Assembly: GCF_000234665.1 (NCBI RefSeq)
Contig: NC_018312.1
Span: 132,516 to 196,515 of the forward strand
From: Leishmania mexicana MHOM/GT/2001/U1103
Taxonomy: Eukaryota; Euglenozoa; Kinetoplastea; Trypanosomatida; Trypanosomatidae
Length of the DNA: 64,000 nt
Direction: 5' to 3'
How positions within the stretch are numbered: position 1 is the stretch's first letter; each line of letters starts with the position of its first letter. A program made the translations under genes and the position numbers. Of the stretch, positions 51,455 through 63,884 are shown in pieces. The notes under the pieces are model-generated. The model saw nothing but the letters and a program-made list of their open reading frames with translations, ran no database searches and had not been told where the DNA came from.

Positions 51455-54400
51455 GACATTTTGACTCTCACGTCCTTCTCTTTTACCTGTTCGACGAGTA
51501 CAATCCACTATTGGCACGTGCGTGGGTGAAATTCATCGGCCCGAGTGCTGCGCCGGTGCGTGTATATATGTATGTGTGCACGGCAAGAGAGCTTTCTCCC
51601 GGACATCGCGCGGTGCTGTGCTCGATTACAGCTCCCCCCGCCATCACGCTGTGTCGCTCCTCCATCCCTTTTGCTCATCATGTGATGCTTTGTGGCTCTC
51701 ACGTTTCTCGTTGTCTGCCTTCTGTTTTGGTGCATTTTCTCTACTTGTTGTGGCTTCGTTTTCGTCGTCTGCGCCTCCACGCGTTTTCCAGGCCCCGCAG
51801 AGAGTTTCCGCCATCTATTGTACTCCTCCTTTCCCCTCTATCGGGGGAAGAAAGCAATATCCATACCTTCGGGGCTCGCAGAGCCACCGAAAACGCGCTG
51901 ACGTCAGCAGAGATGACTCGGGAGGGCAGGGGCGGACTCTGTGCCAGAGCCCATGAGCTCCGCGAGCGACGCCCCCACCTCTTTTGCGCCTCTCTATCAC
52001 CTCTATTTGTACTGAAGTATCTACCTCCGGCGTGAAGACCACAGCTAGTTACACACGCTTTTGAGGTCCTGGTCCGTCGAGGTATATGCACACCCACCGA
52101 CACCACTATCAGAAGTCAGAAGACGGGTAGCACGGCTTGCCAGCCTTCTGTGCCTTCAAGTGCCCTTTCTGACGCGCTTTGCTCTCTCTCGCTCCTTCTA
52201 TTTGTGCGTGCCGCGCATCACTGCCGCTCTCACCCCCAACACTTCCCTTTCTCACCGCACAACCTCCCTCTCTCCTCCGCAAACCTTTGCGAAAACGAAG
52301 AAGAAAAGAGCGTACGAACAGTGGCCACCGCCGCCCTCTTCCCTCCGCCCCGTCTTCCCATCCCACACAGCGAACTAGCGGAGGACCAACAAAGAGAGCG
52401 GCAAGCAGGGATGCAAATTACAACTGACTCTACCCACCTTTTTTTTACCCATCTCACACACACACACACTGACGTGGGCACTCCAGCAAGACCGTGCAAC
52501 GTCCACACCAAGCAGGCAGGCGCTTCTACACACCTGTGCACACGCCCCTCTGCTCTTTGAACATATGTTTTTCTTCTCTCCCACTTGTCAGATACCAACA
52601 AGCCAAGGAAACAAGCCCGCGCCCACGCTCATTCGGTTTTCCATCTGCTGACCACCGCTGTGGGCGCAGCTCCTCGGTCCTTTCGTTCGTTTCTGGCGTC
52701 ATCAAGTTGCTTTGCTATCGTTTGTTTCACTGTTATCGTTCGACTTTTCGTCTTGTCTACCGTTCAACTGCCCTCTCTTCCTGTCGTGCGTGATTCCCCA
52801 ATCACACGCACGAATCTGTGATACCCACGCATTCCGATACTAGCGGGAGCATCCACAGGGGGAGGGGGGGGACCAGGAGCATAGGAAGACAAACGGGCAA
52901 GTGTGCAAAGTACGAGAGAGAGACAGAGGACAGGCAAACCATAACAGAGTACGCCGTGCTACAGTGCTTACGCAACAGGTGTGTGTGTGTGCTCTCTCTT
53001 TGCCGTGTACCTCTTCCATTTCCTTTTCCTGTCTCGTGTCCAACTGGACAACCCCCTCTGTGGGCCGTTGTGGCTTGCTTTTTTTTCTCTTAATCTGACC
53101 TTGACTTTGTCGGCCTCGGCGGATCCCTTGTATACAGTACACCTTTACTTCAGCGTGGCGAAGGCGTTGCCTGGGGCACTGAATGCCGACGTCAAACTCC
53201 CGCGCGCTCTCCTCCTTACTTTTTTTTTCTCTCCTAATCCAGCAGGTGGGCGCACCAGCCCCTGCGGAAAGACTATGGCTTTCCTCCCTTTGTTCTTGTT
53301 AGTGCTCTTTTCTGGGGACATCGCGGTGCGACGAGATCGGGGCACGATCGACTTCTCCTTTGTTTCTCCAGTGGAAGCAGAGTCTCTCTACTACCTTTCA
53401 CGGCTACGTCTAGTTTCCATTTTCTTTGATCGGGGGCCACAGTGGCCTTAGGGGCCCCTTCTCCCTTGCTATCTCTGCTGTTCGTGCCTTCAGAGTAAAT
53501 CCCGCTCATCCGACCCCCTTCATATCTTTGCCCGCTGAGACAGGAAGCTGGGAGGACAGATTGTACCGCACTTTCGTCAGAACATCAACACAACATATAC
53601 GCTTATTGATGGCTTTGTGAAAAAGACGCATTCCGTTCTTACCGCTATGATCTCGATGTAAGCGGCGCGATCGCACCCCCACAGAAGTCGGTTCGATGTA
53701 CACGAATATGCTGGCTCGCTCACAGACTCGGTCTCACTTTCTCTCCCCCTTTTCCATCTCTCCCCCCTCTCTCTCACGCTGGCGAAGGAAAGGAAGTGTC
53801 CACACGCACACCCCATCTATCTGTGCTGTCATTGATATGGTGGTGTGCCCCCCTCCCCCCTTCATCTCACCTTTTGCCGCTTCTCCATATTGTCATATAT
53901 ATATACACACACGTTTTCTAGCGTTTATGTAGCGGGAAAAACATATCGAACCAGAAAAATACAAAGCTGCGATAGGCAAGTGAGAGAGCAAGGAAAGAAA
54001 AAGAAGTAGTGATTCACTGTGAGAAAGAGGTGCGCACACCTGCGGTTTCCACCTACAGAGACCCCGATCCCACGAAGATTCCGAATCACGCGGCAGCTCT
54101 TTTGCGTGCCGTCGTGGTGGCTTGTCTTTTTACCGCGCGGTGGCTGCTGCTCTCTTTCTTCGTTTCTTCTTTCTCTTTCCCCTGCTCTCGTTTCCTTCCT
54201 CATTTTCTACTTCTCTTGTTGTTCTCTGTCGATCTCTTCGCGTCAGATTCCTGTAGAGCGGCTTCTTCTAGATAGAGCAGGCCAGGCTGAAAAAGTGTTA
54301 GAGGGTCGCTGCTACGGCCGCCGCGTCGTCTCTGTTTCCTTCTTGTCTTCTGTGCGGTTTCCCGTGAGTGTGTGCGTGTGCGATTTGCGCCTGTTTCATT

Positions 54401-54533
54401 GTTGTTGTAGGGGCTGCCTTCGTTGTCTTCGTTTTTTTTCGTGCGCACTTTCAGTACTCTTCCTCGCGTGGGTGCTGTGAGTGTTGGTAAGCGTGGGCAG
54501 CGCGTCATTCTTCACCGTTTCGTCCTCCTGTCC
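51455..54533. other. Pyrimidine-rich spacer
   Basis: About 3.1 kb with no supported gene. The plus strand is largely C/T-rich, but 52840-53000 and 53930-54060 are locally purine-rich. A short TATA dinucleotide run lies near 53895-53905. Confidence 0.5.
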
Positions 54534-55772
54534 ATGTTTAATCCATACGATCTACGAAGGGTCTTCATCGATCCGAACACGAGTAGCGCCTCTATCCCGT
54601 TTCCGTACGCTTCTGCCGCGGACTCTGCCCAGGTGCCACATGGGCCCCGGCCTGAGGGCAACATTTTGTATCTGACGCCGCCTTATCCCTCACGTGTGTC
54701 CGGGACCCCATCGGCTTCCAACAGCACAACAGAGTTCTCCAATTCGCAGCTGCTGGGGATTCACTCGGCGAACCACAAGACCGGAGAGCCATCCACCGCG
54801 GCTACCATCGGCACCCCAGCCACCACCGCCGCGTCCGTTTCTCTTGTGAACTTAATGCAGCCCCCACAGCCGCCGTCTAACATCTCGTACGATCCTGCTC
54901 GGATGGGCAGTGGCACAGCGACGTCTTTCTCACGATACCCCGAAACGCAGCCAGGGTTCTCGCAGGCTAACACACCCCTGCATGCCACGCAGCCACAGAT
55001 GTTGCAGCAATCATTCGTGTTGCAGGCCCACTCTCCTTCGCAACCCTTTACCGCATCGAGCGCAGCAGCCACCTCGCCAGCGAGGCAGAGGCTCATGCTA
55101 ATCTCTGGTCCCGCCCCGACGACTTCGATGAGCCCCTTCTACCCGTATCAGACCGCGGCAGTGCCTGCCGCGGCCATGCAGAGCGGCTCTTCCCATCACC
55201 CGCCCTCGACGACTACCCAGCTTATTTCACCTCTGCAGCTCACCTCTCCCACCTCACAGGGACCCTCCGCGGGTGGAAACTTCGCATACGTGGTGGAGTC
55301 TGGCTCACCTGCTCCGCTTCTCGCGTATTCGGTGTCTCAGACGTCCTTTGTCCCCTTCGCCAGCCAGCCCTGGCCGCCTGCCGCGGCCGTGCCCATGCTA
55401 TCGAGCGCCTCGGGAAAGCCGACGATGGCACCGCGTGAGAGCACTTCGGGTGCCGACGCGGCCTCGCTACAGTCTCCAACGCAGCAGCCTTTTGCCACGT
55501 CGGCCGCCATGGGTTCACAGAGTCACTGCCCCAACTCCTTTCTTGCCTCCCCGGAAGCGGCCCCAACCAGGACGTCGCCCGCGCGCGCCGGGGGCACGAC
55601 AGGGGCAGCGGGCGGCTCGCCAGACGGCATGCAGCCTGCGGCCCTTGGTGTACGAAATTTCTCTGCACCAGAGCCCGTAGGAAGCTGCCTGTTACCAAAC
55701 GTGCCCCTCGACCCCATCATCCCACCACTAGCCCTGCCCTGTCCGCGGTGGGGCAAGCTTCCGCGTTCGTAG
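54534..55772 (+). CDS. Pro/Ser/Gln-rich protein of unknown function
   Basis: A 412-residue low-complexity protein. It begins MFNPYDLRRVFIDPNT, the only stretch that looks ordered or conserved. The rest is Ser/Thr/Pro/Ala/Gln-rich with many short P-x-x-x-P and QP units and no cysteine clusters, enzymatic motif or membrane segment. Codon use with high G/C third positions supports real coding. Proteins with this make-up in trypanosomatids are often RNA-binding regulators, but no RNA-binding domain is visible here. The ATG at 54534 is chosen because the upstream open part (38 codons) is pyrimidine-rich leader. It is the last convincing gene on the right. Confidence 0.78.
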   Translation: MFNPYDLRRVFIDPNTSSASIPFPYASAADSAQVPHGPRPEGNILYLTPPYPSRVSGTPSASNSTTEFSNSQLLGIHSANHKTGEPSTAATIGTPATTAASVSLVNLMQPPQPPSNISYDPARMGSGTATSFSRYPETQPGFSQANTPLHATQPQMLQQSFVLQAHSPSQPFTASSAAATSPARQRLMLISGPAPTTSMSPFYPYQTAAVPAAAMQSGSSHHPPSTTTQLISPLQLTSPTSQGPSAGGNFAYVVESGSPAPLLAYSVSQTSFVPFASQPWPPAAAVPMLSSASGKPTMAPRESTSGADAASLQSPTQQPFATSAAMGSQSHCPNSFLASPEAAPTRTSPARAGGTTGAAGGSPDGMQPAALGVRNFSAPEPVGSCLLPNVPLDPIIPPLALPCPRWGKLPRS

Positions 55773-57674
55773 TCGGACGTGTTGTGACGTGCGGCACGCC
55801 ACTGCAGCGGAGTTGGTGAGCTAGTGTTTTCCGCGGGGACCGAAATGTCGCTTGTTATCCCCCTACTCCTTTCGGCAAGGCGCTGGGCTTGTACGTGTCT
55901 GCAGAATGGACAGAGTCGGTGCTGTGTTGCGCTGAACCTTACGTCTTAGATGAATCCATAAACCCCTTTGTCTGTACTCCCCACCTCGTCTTTTCTGCTT
56001 TGACAGGGATGTCTTGTTTTTTTTCTTCCTTCCCACATTTGCCGTGGTTTGACCATATGCTCGTCTGTGTGTGCGTGTTGCGTTTTTTCGCCACAGTTGT
56101 AACCCTCTGCCGCCTCCCCTCTTCCTCTTTCCCCCTCGCTCGCCCATTCGCTGCTTTTTTTTCTTCCCCCTCCTCCTCCCCTCACTTTTTCCCCATCACA
56201 TGGCGAGCGGCGGCTCATGTGGGCATGAGTGTGTACGTTAGCGCGCACCTTTCGTGTGTTGAGGTATGCTCCCCACCCGTTTCTTTCTTCTTTTTTTACT
56301 TTCCTCTCGTTGTGCTGCTGGGTCGATGTATACATATATATGCGTGCATGTGCGTTTTCTTTGTCTTTTTCGATTGCACTACCCCCCGTGAGAGTTTCTT
56401 CTCCCTCTCTTGCATGCTTTTCTTCTCTGTTTGGGTTTTCGTTTGTGTGCGTGTGTGGGCGCTTTTTTGTTTTCGTTTTAATGTCCTCGCGCTGAGTCAC
56501 ATCCTCTTTCGGTTTCTCGTTGAACTATGTTTCATGTTTGCCTCGGGGGAGGGGTGGAAGGGGAGGAGGAAGCCCTTGCTCCTCTTCCTCCCTTCTCCTT
56601 CCTTCCATCTGCTTTGTATGCCATGTCGTCGTACACTCTCGTTCACCACTCTCTCCCCCTCTCCTCTTCCCCCCTTCCCTACGCCAGCACGATCTTTTTC
56701 CGTCACTTTTTACTTTGCTTCCGCATTCCTCTTCTGCCACTCTCCCCCCTCCCCTCTTTCACAGTGCATTCCGCGAACTCGCCTCTGTTCTCTTTTACCC
56801 TTCTCCTTCTCCCTCCCCTCCCTTTTTTTCTTTCAATGCCGTTGCCGTTGGTTGCACATGGTGATTTTACTGCCCTGTATCTCCTCCGCCTCCTGTCAGG
56901 GTTATGGTACATGTCTGTTGTTACGTGTGTGCATCTGTGCTGCTTTCTCTCTCCCTCTCTCTCCACCTGGCATTATTGCCTCCCTCTTTCCACCGCATGT
57001 TCCGCCTTGTGTGTGTGTGTGTGTCTTGGGTTGTTTCCTTTTTTGTGCTTCACCTCGCGCCATCTTTCTTCGTTCTTGTCGCCGCCTCGCCTCTTTCCTT
57101 CTTTTTTTCTTGTATGTGCTGTTCCACTGCGTCGCTGCTGATCGTCTTCTTGGCTGTAGTGTGGCAGTGTCGGGCGTCGAGGGGCTACAGAGGGGCGACG
57201 AAGGGGGAGGGAGGGAAGGGGGGAAGATGTACAGCCTCCGCCCCCCTCCACCCCACCCCGAAGCACGCTATCTTTCCCCACGATACGCCGCCTATACTGC
57301 CAACCGCCCGCCCTTTTGTCCGCTATGACGCCCAACGTTTTCTTTGGCGTGCGCACCCTCTCAACAAGCACCTACTGACCCCCTCCCCCAATCACTCTCT
57401 CATAGACACAGGCACGGCAGCGCACGCAGAGAAGCACCGAAGTGCTTTGATCGTTAATCGCTGTTTTGCTGTCTTCTATTTTACATCATGATGTACGTAC
57501 CAGAATGATATCACCCCATAAGTAGAATAGCACTTTCTCCTCCGTGCACGGTTGTCTCCTCACGCACGGCAGCACTCGCGTCTCTTTCGTCTATTTTCAT
57601 TGTCTGTGCTCGATGAAGGACTCCTCGCTCGCCGTGCTCCTCTAGATGACCAACCCCCTGATGCTGGGGGGATA
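55773..57674. other. Long pyrimidine-rich 3' flank
   Basis: No gene supported. It is extremely C/T-rich; a frame of ~480 codons spans 55889-57328, but it reflects the bias (runs of Phe, Ser, Leu, Pro, Cys). Confidence 0.5.
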
Positions 57675-58240
57675 CCTTAGCGTGGTATCTCAGGGTCCAG
57701 TACACCCCCACTCTCTGTGTGGGGAAGCCAAGCAGCCCCTCCCCCTATCCCTGCCAACGCCGAGCCACTTCTCGTGGTGACAGGGTCAAGCACCTTCGAC
57801 ATGGCGGGAGGTCAGAGCGATGCATCGCTGCTAGTTTCGGTGGTGAGGTCCTGGATTGGGGTTGTGTTGAAGCCGCCTGCGACAGTGAGCACGCTTGTAC
57901 CATTCACATGATAGGCGATGTGTCCGCGTGGCATGAGCGTCCCTTACCCGAGCCTCACTGCCTGATGGCGGAGGCGGCCTGCGCGATCGCACGGGAGATG
58001 CACCCGGTGGCGACCGGTATGATGGGGGCTACTGTAAGACGGTCTTCGATGCGGGACGAGCAGTATTCGTTGCAGAGATGACTGATTCTACATTGTTGTA
58101 AAGCGTGTGTCTAGCGCTGCATTGCACCACACGATGGGGCCTGCGGCAGGCCGTGGGGTGGGTTGCGTGAGGTTTCACTCATGTTGTATGGCAGAGAGAG
58201 GGGGAGAGAGATGGGCACGCTGGTGATGAGAGGTAAAAAA
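57675..58240 (+). mobile_element. Decayed SIDER2-like retroposon, copy F
   Basis: Recognisable relative of copies A-E and G with many substitutions and small indels. Landmarks kept are CAGGGTCCAGTACACCCC, CTGTGTGGGGAAGCC, GGTGACAGGGTCAAG and a 3' end GGCAGAGAGAG followed by an A-rich stretch near 58232-58239. Same orientation as transcription. The divergence suggests an older insertion. Confidence 0.65.
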
Positions 58241-61200
58241 AATGACCGAATGCGTGATCGCTTGTTTTTTACGTCTTCACAGTTTTTCTTTTTTTCGATG
58301 TTGTGGCGATAACAAGTGGCGCGCGCGTGTGTTCTTTAGATACAGGAAGGGACGTACACTTGTTCGTGGTTGTCATAAACTGGCATCCGTCAGTGCGCGA
58401 GATGGCGCAGAAGAACTGAGGGAAACCACGTTTGGACGAGGAAAGGACGGGTAGCTGGACCGGACTCTGAGAGAAGTGGTAAAAAGGCGAGTTCTCTATA
58501 CAAGTTGTCAGGAAGGCAGAAAGTGCGCGGTTGTCGACTCGGACGTTTTCGCGTCACATTTCGAGTATCAGACTGACGGTGCAGCTTTGGCTCACAATCA
58601 CCCCCTTTCTAAGTTCCCCTTTTTTTTGCTCCACTGGCGTGCAGCCGCTTAGCTAACGCAAGCGCAGCTCTTTGCTACGATGCCTGTTAATATGATCGTT
58701 TTTCTTTTTTTTCTATCCCCCGCTCTGTACGAACCCTCCTTTGTTTGATTCTTGAGTTGTTGGGTGTTTTCCGCACAGTCACATGACACTAGAACTACCA
58801 CTGACGTCAAAACGCTCATATGTCCTTTGCGGTGCTGCGTGACAGGAGCCCTTCATCTCTCTTCCAGGCACCTGGTCTTTTCTTGGTGGCTGCGCTGTGT
58901 GACAGGAAGGTCCTCTCTCTCTTCCGTCATGCAAAGACACCCTCCCATATACACACCACACATAAATACACGCGCTACTGCGTAGGTGAACCGAACCATC
59001 ATAATGATGAGCGAGAGGTCGAGCTGGCAAGACAGGAAGACAATAACACGAGAGCACAACGTGTCAATCACGAGGAGGGAGAAATCTTGCGAAGGAAGAG
59101 GAGGACTACAACAGCCGCTCTTTTTTTCTGTTTTTCCTTTTTTTTGTGTGTATGTGTTCGTTATTTTTGTGTCTGTGTTTAGACACGCTTGCTTTTTTTT
59201 CGGAGCGCTGCTCTTCTTCTTGTTTTTGCGTCTTTTGTCTTGTGTTGTCCCATCCCCTCCCCTCCCTCGGTGACCTTTTCGAGGTTACCTCCTTCCCTAC
59301 CTTGTCATTTTGTTTTTCTTTTGCTCTGCACCTTCGGTGGCTTGTCTGCCGCCTCTCTCCCATGTACGCCTGTCTGCCACGCCCATTACCCGTAGAGCCT
59401 TCTTGTGAACATGTGTGGCTCTTCTCACTCATGCATTTCTCCGTTTTTTTTTTTCGTTCGCTCCTTCAGCCGAATCGACTTTGTACTTTCTTCCTCTGCT
59501 GCATCTTTCATGTCTGCACACCTTGTCGTGCGTTGGATGTCTTCCTCTGTTTGCTCTGTCTTCGCTTCTCAGTAAACTGGGCCGCTTTTTTTGTGTCTGC
59601 GAGCGTCTCATTTGCTCGTGGGACTGTCGGTCAAAAAGCTGCGTGTGCGTGTGCGTATGCGTATGTGTATGTGTGTGTGTGTGCGTGTGCGTGTGCGTGT
59701 CTGTGGATAGCGTTGTGCTGACAGAGCTCCTTCTGTTCCTACCTTCTTCTGATCCCGTGACTCTGCGAGCGGGGGGAGAGTCATCCACCGCAGCCAAGAC
59801 ACGACGACACACATATATCCACAGTAAGAGGGTCTCTAAACCTTCCCACCCTCCTACGTTTCACTAATACAGCGTGGCCCCCCTCTTCCTCCGCTCTCTT
59901 GAAGGAGTGCTAGGGGCACGTGGGTAAGGCATAATGCTTTTTGTAAATTCGTGTGAGCCTCTCACAATATGTCTGTTTTTTCTGTTCTCGTGTGTGTGTG
60001 TTCTTGTTTCGCCTTCGTGTTATGTTTGATGTTTGCTGCCGTACTGCCGTCCTGCGCATATTCAGGTGTACAACCAAAGATGAAAAGACATGACGGACCA
60101 GCTGAGCTTATGAAAGCAATAGCAACGCTGCTCTGTTTCTTCGCCTCTATTCCCTCCCCCCCATTTTCGTTTTTCAGGTTATCTATTAACCAGTGTCTCT
60201 CCTTAATTTATTTTTTTCTTCGTGTCAAAACAGCGGTCGGCGCACGCCACTGTACCGGCTATTTCACTCAACCCCCCTTCTCGTTGTGCTCTCACTCCTT
60301 TCCTGGTTAAACATGCACTGTTTGATGACTCCTGCGACGAAGTCGTGCACCGAGATTTACTTCTCGGCATATTCAGAAGCATACACGTGCGTACACGCGT
60401 TTGTCGCCCGCGCCTGCACATCGAGGAGAGAGAACAGCCATATGGATGATAGTGCGGCGTGGTGTGTGTGTGGTGTGTGTGTCTGCGTTTCTGTGGATGT
60501 GAAGGGAGGGGTTGTAAAAGTACTCACCGGGACATTGTCTTTGTGCTGAAGGTCATATGGCGACTCATTCACCTGTCACACTCCCCCCCTTTCTCTGCCC
60601 CTCAATCACCCGTCGCGTTTCTTTTTCTCGCTTTACGGCAGCCATCGACTACTAGAGCGGCTGACAGTGGTTTCCTTCCTCGTTTTGCATGTGTTCTATG
60701 TCCTTCCCTCGTTAGCTTCTGCATGTCTATCTTTTCTTTTTTTGGTGTGGTGCGGTGGGGCTCTTCGTTTGTTTTCCTTTTATATGGGCCTTACGCCAAT
60801 CACGGATCGGCGTTTATTTGCTCTCGTGCTCGTATGGGAGGTGTGGGCATGGGAGCGAGTGATCGCGTGTTGAGGTCAACGAAAGAAAAAAAGAAACCCT
60901 TCTCTGCACCACTGCTCCCTCATCCTTTGCCGCACTCCCTTCCCCCTTTTGATTTCTATGCGTGCGCTTCGCGCTGCTAATGATGTGTCGCTGTTCTCGT
61001 CTTTCTCCTCCGTCTCTCGCCTTCGTTTCCTTTCTCTACCCCACCCCTCCCTCCCGTCTCTCTGTCTCTCTTACCCGGATGCGCTTTTCCTCTCACCCTC
61101 GCCTATATATGGTCGTATCTCGGCCATCTCTTTGTCATGCCGCGCCTTTTTCTTGCCATTCTTACCGCCTTTGTATCTCATGCACACTCGGGCGCACAGG

Positions 61201-62245
61201 CAAGTCTGCTCACTGGGGTCTGTTCCCTCTTTTTTATTTTTCTCGCCTTCCCTGTCTCTTGTTACACACACACAGAAACCCCCTCCCTTTGATTCTTGTC
61301 CTCGGAGGGGGAGGGGGGGGGGCTGTTGGAGGTGCTGCACTGAGCATACAGCGGAGAGCAGAAGAACGTACATATACACATAGTTACACACGAGAAGACA
61401 AAAAAGGGAGTCTTCAGTCTTTGTGACTCGTGTTACCGCTTACCTCCTTTCTTTCTCTCTCCTTTTCCCTTCTGTGAGGCGTTGCTGCATCTGCAGCTTG
61501 TTGTGAGCCCTCTCACATCCCCCCCTCACCCCTCTCTCGTCGGTTCGTCGTTTTTCCTTTTTTTCTTGTGTTCTCGTATGAACCGTCTATCGGTCATTTT
61601 TTCATTTTTCTGCGTGCCACCGCCTCTCGCTGTTTCAATGGACTAGTCTGCCTCTGTTGTACATCCGTATCGATGCACTTTACTTCCTCGGTTCTTCGTT
61701 TTCTCACTCTCTTTACAATGATGATGTGAGCTGCTGCTGCTGCCGGTAGCTGGTGCAGCGTGCGGAGGTCGATTGTGTACTTGTCTCTGTGTAAGCATAT
61801 GGTGTCTATGTGTGTGCGTGTGCGTGTGTGGTTGCGTTGCAGGCGATTACAGAAGGATGCGGAATTTATTAGGGACATGGAGAGGTGTTTGCCGTTGGAG
61901 GTAAGCGCGTCCAGCGCCCACGCGTGTGGAGCGGGAAGAAGAGAGTAAGCTCGTGCGGCAGCCAGAACGTGGGGACACTTGAAACAAATATTCCCAGAAA
62001 CATCCGATTCCATTCGTGGCTACAGATGCTTTAGTTCTGCCGTTTTCTTCTTCGCCTGATCTCCTGCCACGTTTCGGCTCTCTTTGTTGCAGCCTCGCCA
62101 CTTGTTTTTTCAATCATGTCCCTTGTCGTCGCCTCATACCACTTCCTGCAAGTGTCTCTTCGCTATCCCGCACACCTGGCCTTCCCTTTCTACATCACTC
62201 CGTCAGTGTTCGCCTACCCTCGATCTCGATTACCATCACACAGCG
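58241..62245. other. Long gene-free pyrimidine-rich region
   Basis: About 4 kb with no gene that I can support. It contains a TG/CG dinucleotide-rich run at about 59641-59704 and short TATA-type runs. Frames up to ~190 codons are pyrimidine artefacts. It is probably distal 3' UTR or spacer. Confidence 0.45.
59641..59704 (+). repeat. TG/CG-rich microsatellite
   Basis: About 64 bp of alternating TG with CG and TATG variants on the plus strand, in the long gene-free right end. Alternating purine-pyrimidine DNA of this type can adopt Z-form. Confidence 0.7.
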
Positions 62246-62431
62246 ATGGTCACCGCTATCATCTACACGCGTGTCTTCTTCACCACCATGGGTGCGCCTG
62301 TGTGTAACTTGTTTTCAGTGCTTCTTTCTACAAGTGGGTTCATCTGTACGATTTTCTCCTCCCTTCTTTTTCCACCTCGTCTGGTCTGCTGGCTCTCGTG
62401 GGCTCTGGTTATTTTTCTCTCCTGGTACTGA
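62246..62431 (+). CDS. Possible short hydrophobic protein
   Basis: A 61-codon ATG frame inside the gene-free right end. The first ~20 codons (MVTAIIYTRVFFTTMGAPV) have mostly C or G third positions, unlike the surrounding pyrimidine-biased DNA. The rest is hydrophobic and ends in LVIFLSWY. It could be a membrane microprotein, a decayed gene fragment or chance. No family recognised, and no confident splice acceptor assigned. Confidence 0.2.
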   Translation: MVTAIIYTRVFFTTMGAPVCNLFSVLLSTSGFICTIFSSLLFPPRLVCWLSWALVIFLSWY

Positions 62432-63350
62432 CTCTTCTTTTGGCTGATAGGGATTCAGGTGCTTGTATCGGAGCGCATATGTCGGATGTATATGTGTGTG
62501 CTTGGGCGTGTGGAATGCATCCGTCGCGCTGCAACGTCGTTCTTCATACTTCCACTCTCTCTGCTTTCTTAGTCGTTCGCACGGTTGCGGATGTGCTTCC
62601 CTTTCCCTTCTGTCTCTGCCGCTCATCGTTTGTATGGCTCTATAATTTTACGTCTTTTTTCTCTTTCGCGTGTGTGCGTGTGTGCCTCATGCTTTTTCGA
62701 GTGGGCTCCTCTTTTCTCTCTCTCCCTCCTTTCTCAAGCCCTTTTTATTTCACTCTGCCGCCCCCTCTCCCCGCCCCCTCCTGTGCTGTTCGCTAAGGCA
62801 CACCCATACACACCCACTCACACACACACACACACGCGGGATCCTTTTAGCGTCTTTCCTTTATATATATATATATACAGGGCGGGAATGCGGGAGAGAG
62901 TGTACATGTTCAGGCTGATGGTGTACGGTGTCTGGGCGTCGCTTCTCCCTCTTGCTCTGTTTGGCCCCTTTCCCCTCCTTTCTTCTTTTTCTTATTTCTG
63001 TTCTCATCTTTTTGTTTGTTTGTTTTTCCCGATCTCCTCTCCTCTGTCCCCTTCTTTTGAGGGCATTCTTACCCCCTTCCCTTCCCTTCCCTTCTTTTTT
63101 TTGGTTTTCCGTGCTCGACACGGTCTACATTTCTTTTCGTTCGTTGCCCTTTCCCTATCCACGCGGTCTCTCTCTCTCCCTCTGTGTGGTGTGCGTGTGT
63201 GTTTATGTGTGCTCGGCTTGGCTTTACTGCCGTTGCGGTTCACCTCCTCCTCTCTCTTGTCCTGTTGTGTGTCTCACTGGTTTTTCTCCCTGTGCTCCTC
63301 TTTTCTCTCTGGTGTCCTGTGGCGTTCCCTGATGACGGGAAAACATACCC
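62432..63350. other. Pyrimidine-rich spacer
   Basis: No gene supported. It has a (TA)n run at 62862-62878 and a CA run at about 62806-62836, followed by SIDER-like copy G. Confidence 0.5.
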
Positions 63351-63884
63351 CACCGTGCGCGGTACCTCGGGGCCTCGTACACCCCTCACACTCTGTGTGG
63401 GGAAGCCGTGCAGCCCCTCTACCTCTGCCAATGCCAAGCCACCTCTGGTGGTGACAGGGGGTCAAGTGCCTACGACGTGGGGAGGCCAGAGTGGTTTGCC
63501 GCGACGGATGTCGGCGGCCAGGTCGTACACGGCGCTGCGTCGGAGCGACCTGCGACAGCGAATGCGCCCGTGTGCCGCCCATGTGATGGGCGAAGTGTCA
63601 GCGCGACGCGTACGTCTCCCACCCCCGGGCCTCACACTGCCTGCTGGTGTGGGGCGCCTGGGTGCCACCGCGGGGAGATGCACTGGGCGGCGACCCGCGA
63701 TGCGGGGGTGGGTGGGTAGCGCTTGAGGCGTGTGCCGCTGCTGAGATGAGTGGGTCGGCGCATTGGTGTAACGGGTGTGCCTAGCGCTGCTTCGCAGGTC
63801 GCGGATGGGGCTTGCGGCAGGCCCGGTGGGTAGAGCGAATTCACGTTGTACGGCAGAGAATGGTGGGCACACCTTGAAAAAAAA
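63351..63884 (+). mobile_element. SIDER2-like retroposon, copy G
   Basis: Nearly identical to copies A-E, with intact 5' GGTACCTCGGGGCCTCGTAC and a 3' A8 tail at about 63877-63884. It is sense to the plus-strand run. Confidence 0.77.

Noticed and set aside
55889..57328. Open frame of ~480 codons on the plus strand
   Set aside because: Composition is almost entirely Phe, Ser, Leu, Pro and Cys from a C/T-rich strand, with no domain or codon-bias support. Treated as non-coding flank.
61760..61948. 62-codon frame containing an amphipathic segment
   Set aside because: The start is not supported by a splice acceptor, and the N-terminal half is dinucleotide repeat (GTGTGCGTG).
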